A stretch of DNA of 7,552 bases, taken from assembly GCA_007116585.1 (NCBI GenBank), contig SKIE01000201.1, positions 1 to 7,552 on the forward strand, written 5' to 3'. Both the position numbers and the translations under genes were made by a program. The stretch is from Wenzhouxiangella sp. (GTDB lineage Bacteria; Pseudomonadota; Gammaproteobacteria; Xanthomonadales; Wenzhouxiangellaceae). The notes under the pieces are model-generated. The model was not told where the DNA came from. It made no database searches and saw nothing but the letters and a program-made list of their open reading frames with translations. Below are positions 7,188-7,552 of this stretch, piece by piece. How positions within the stretch are numbered: position 1 is the first letter of the stretch; each line of letters begins with the position of its first letter.

Positions 7188-7196
7188 ACTATACCA
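7188..7196 (-). promoter_or_regulatory. Possible extended -10 promoter element of orn
   Basis: On the minus strand TGG-TATAGT matches an extended -10 (TGn plus five of six consensus bases). It lies in the 38-bp gap between the orn and rsgA starts and would give a leader of only about 8 nt before the orn ATG. No good -35 is present, which extended -10 promoters can tolerate. An upstream promoter inside rsgA is an alternative. Confidence 0.4.
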
Positions 7197-7211
7197 GTGC
7201 AGGGTGGGAAG

Positions 7212-7552
7212 TTGAGCCAAGCCGGGCTGGTGGTCCGGGCCTGGGCCAATCGCGGCATCGCCCAGCTTGAACAAGGCGAACTCCTGCCGTTTCATTTCCC
7301 ACGGCGCCTGACGCGCCCTCTACCCGGCGACCGGATTGTGCTGGACCAGCAGGGCAGCCTGCTGGAAGTGGCCAAACGCCGCAACGAGTTCGGACGAGGC
7401 GATGCGCGCGGCCGGTTTCGGGCCGCCGCCGCCAATCTTGATCGCGCCCTGATTGTCATCGCGCCACAACCGCCGCCAAGCCCCGACCTGGTCCATCGAT
7501 ATATCGCCGCGGCCCTGATTCAGGGCATCGAGCCGGTCATCGTGGTCAACAA
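7212..7552 (+). CDS. rsgA: Ribosome small-subunit maturation GTPase RsgA, N-terminal part (runs off window)
   Basis: RsgA (YjeQ) is a circularly permuted GTPase that tests the decoding centre of late 30S particles. The window holds 113 codons. The N-terminal OB-fold is seen in GLVVRAWANRGIAQL and in LPGDRIVLDQQGS, followed by the family signature RRNEFGRGDARGRFRAAAAN, LDRALIVIAPQPPPSPDLV, HRYIAAALIQGIEPVIVV, and then Asn plus AA, the beginning of the G4 motif NKxD, which comes first in this permuted GTPase. P-loop and zinc site lie past the edge. I choose TTG 7212-7214 (MSQAGLVVRAW) after GGGTGGGA; an in-frame GTG at 7197 is the alternative. Either start lacks most of the basic tail of about 35 residues seen in E. 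coli RsgA. The divergent orn neighbour supports the call. Confidence 0.92.
   Translation, partial: MSQAGLVVRAWANRGIAQLEQGELLPFHFPRRLTRPLPGDRIVLDQQGSLLEVAKRRNEFGRGDARGRFRAAAANLDRALIVIAPQPPPSPDLVHRYIAAALIQGIEPVIVVN

Noticed and set aside
1..7552. A novel defence, mobile or biosynthetic system
   Set aside because: Every coding stretch is accounted for by known housekeeping families (carB, carA, DUF1249, ppsR, ppsA, orn, rsgA), and the remaining gaps are 120 bp or shorter, with no room for another gene set.

Overview
The window is a GC-rich stretch of ordinary bacterial housekeeping chromosome, most likely from a gammaproteobacterium. The evidence is protein-family content and gene order: divergent ppsR/ppsA, divergent orn/rsgA, a YqiB-type DUF1249 protein, and carA followed directly by carB. 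The genus cannot be fixed from the sequence alone. I see no phage, plasmid, insertion sequence, CRISPR, toxin-antitoxin or defence genes, and no RNA genes.

Layout. From 1 to 4111 all genes lie on the minus strand. Read in their own direction they are ppsR (PEP synthase regulatory kinase/phosphatase), a DUF1249/YqiB-like gene, carA and carB. carB runs off the left edge of the window. Divergent from ppsR, ppsA (PEP synthase) occupies 4175-6523 on the plus strand. It converges on orn (oligoribonuclease, minus strand, 6607-7173), and an inverted heptad-repeat hairpin sits between the two. A second divergent pair follows: rsgA (ribosome-assembly GTPase) starts 38 bp upstream of orn on the plus strand and is cut by the right edge.

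How the genes work together. carA and carB encode the two subunits of carbamoyl phosphate synthetase, which feeds arginine and pyrimidine synthesis; their reading frames overlap by 8 nt. PpsR controls PpsA by reversible phosphorylation of a threonine two residues before the catalytic histidine, and both the P-loop of PpsR and the target Thr-Cys-His of PpsA are intact. Orn finishes RNA decay by degrading 2-5 nt fragments, and RsgA checks 30S subunit maturation. These two are neighbours in many gammaproteobacteria.

The non-coding sequence is short (no gap exceeds about 120 bp) but holds the more interesting items. One is an inverted repeat of 7-bp units between ppsA and orn that is likely to terminate orn. 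Another is an intrinsic terminator at the 3' end of ppsR that is well formed only on the plus, antisense strand. A third is a perfect 6-6-6 palindrome at the expected ppsA transcription start. The last is a hairpin in the carA leader ahead of a TTG start codon. No undescribed multi-gene system is visible.
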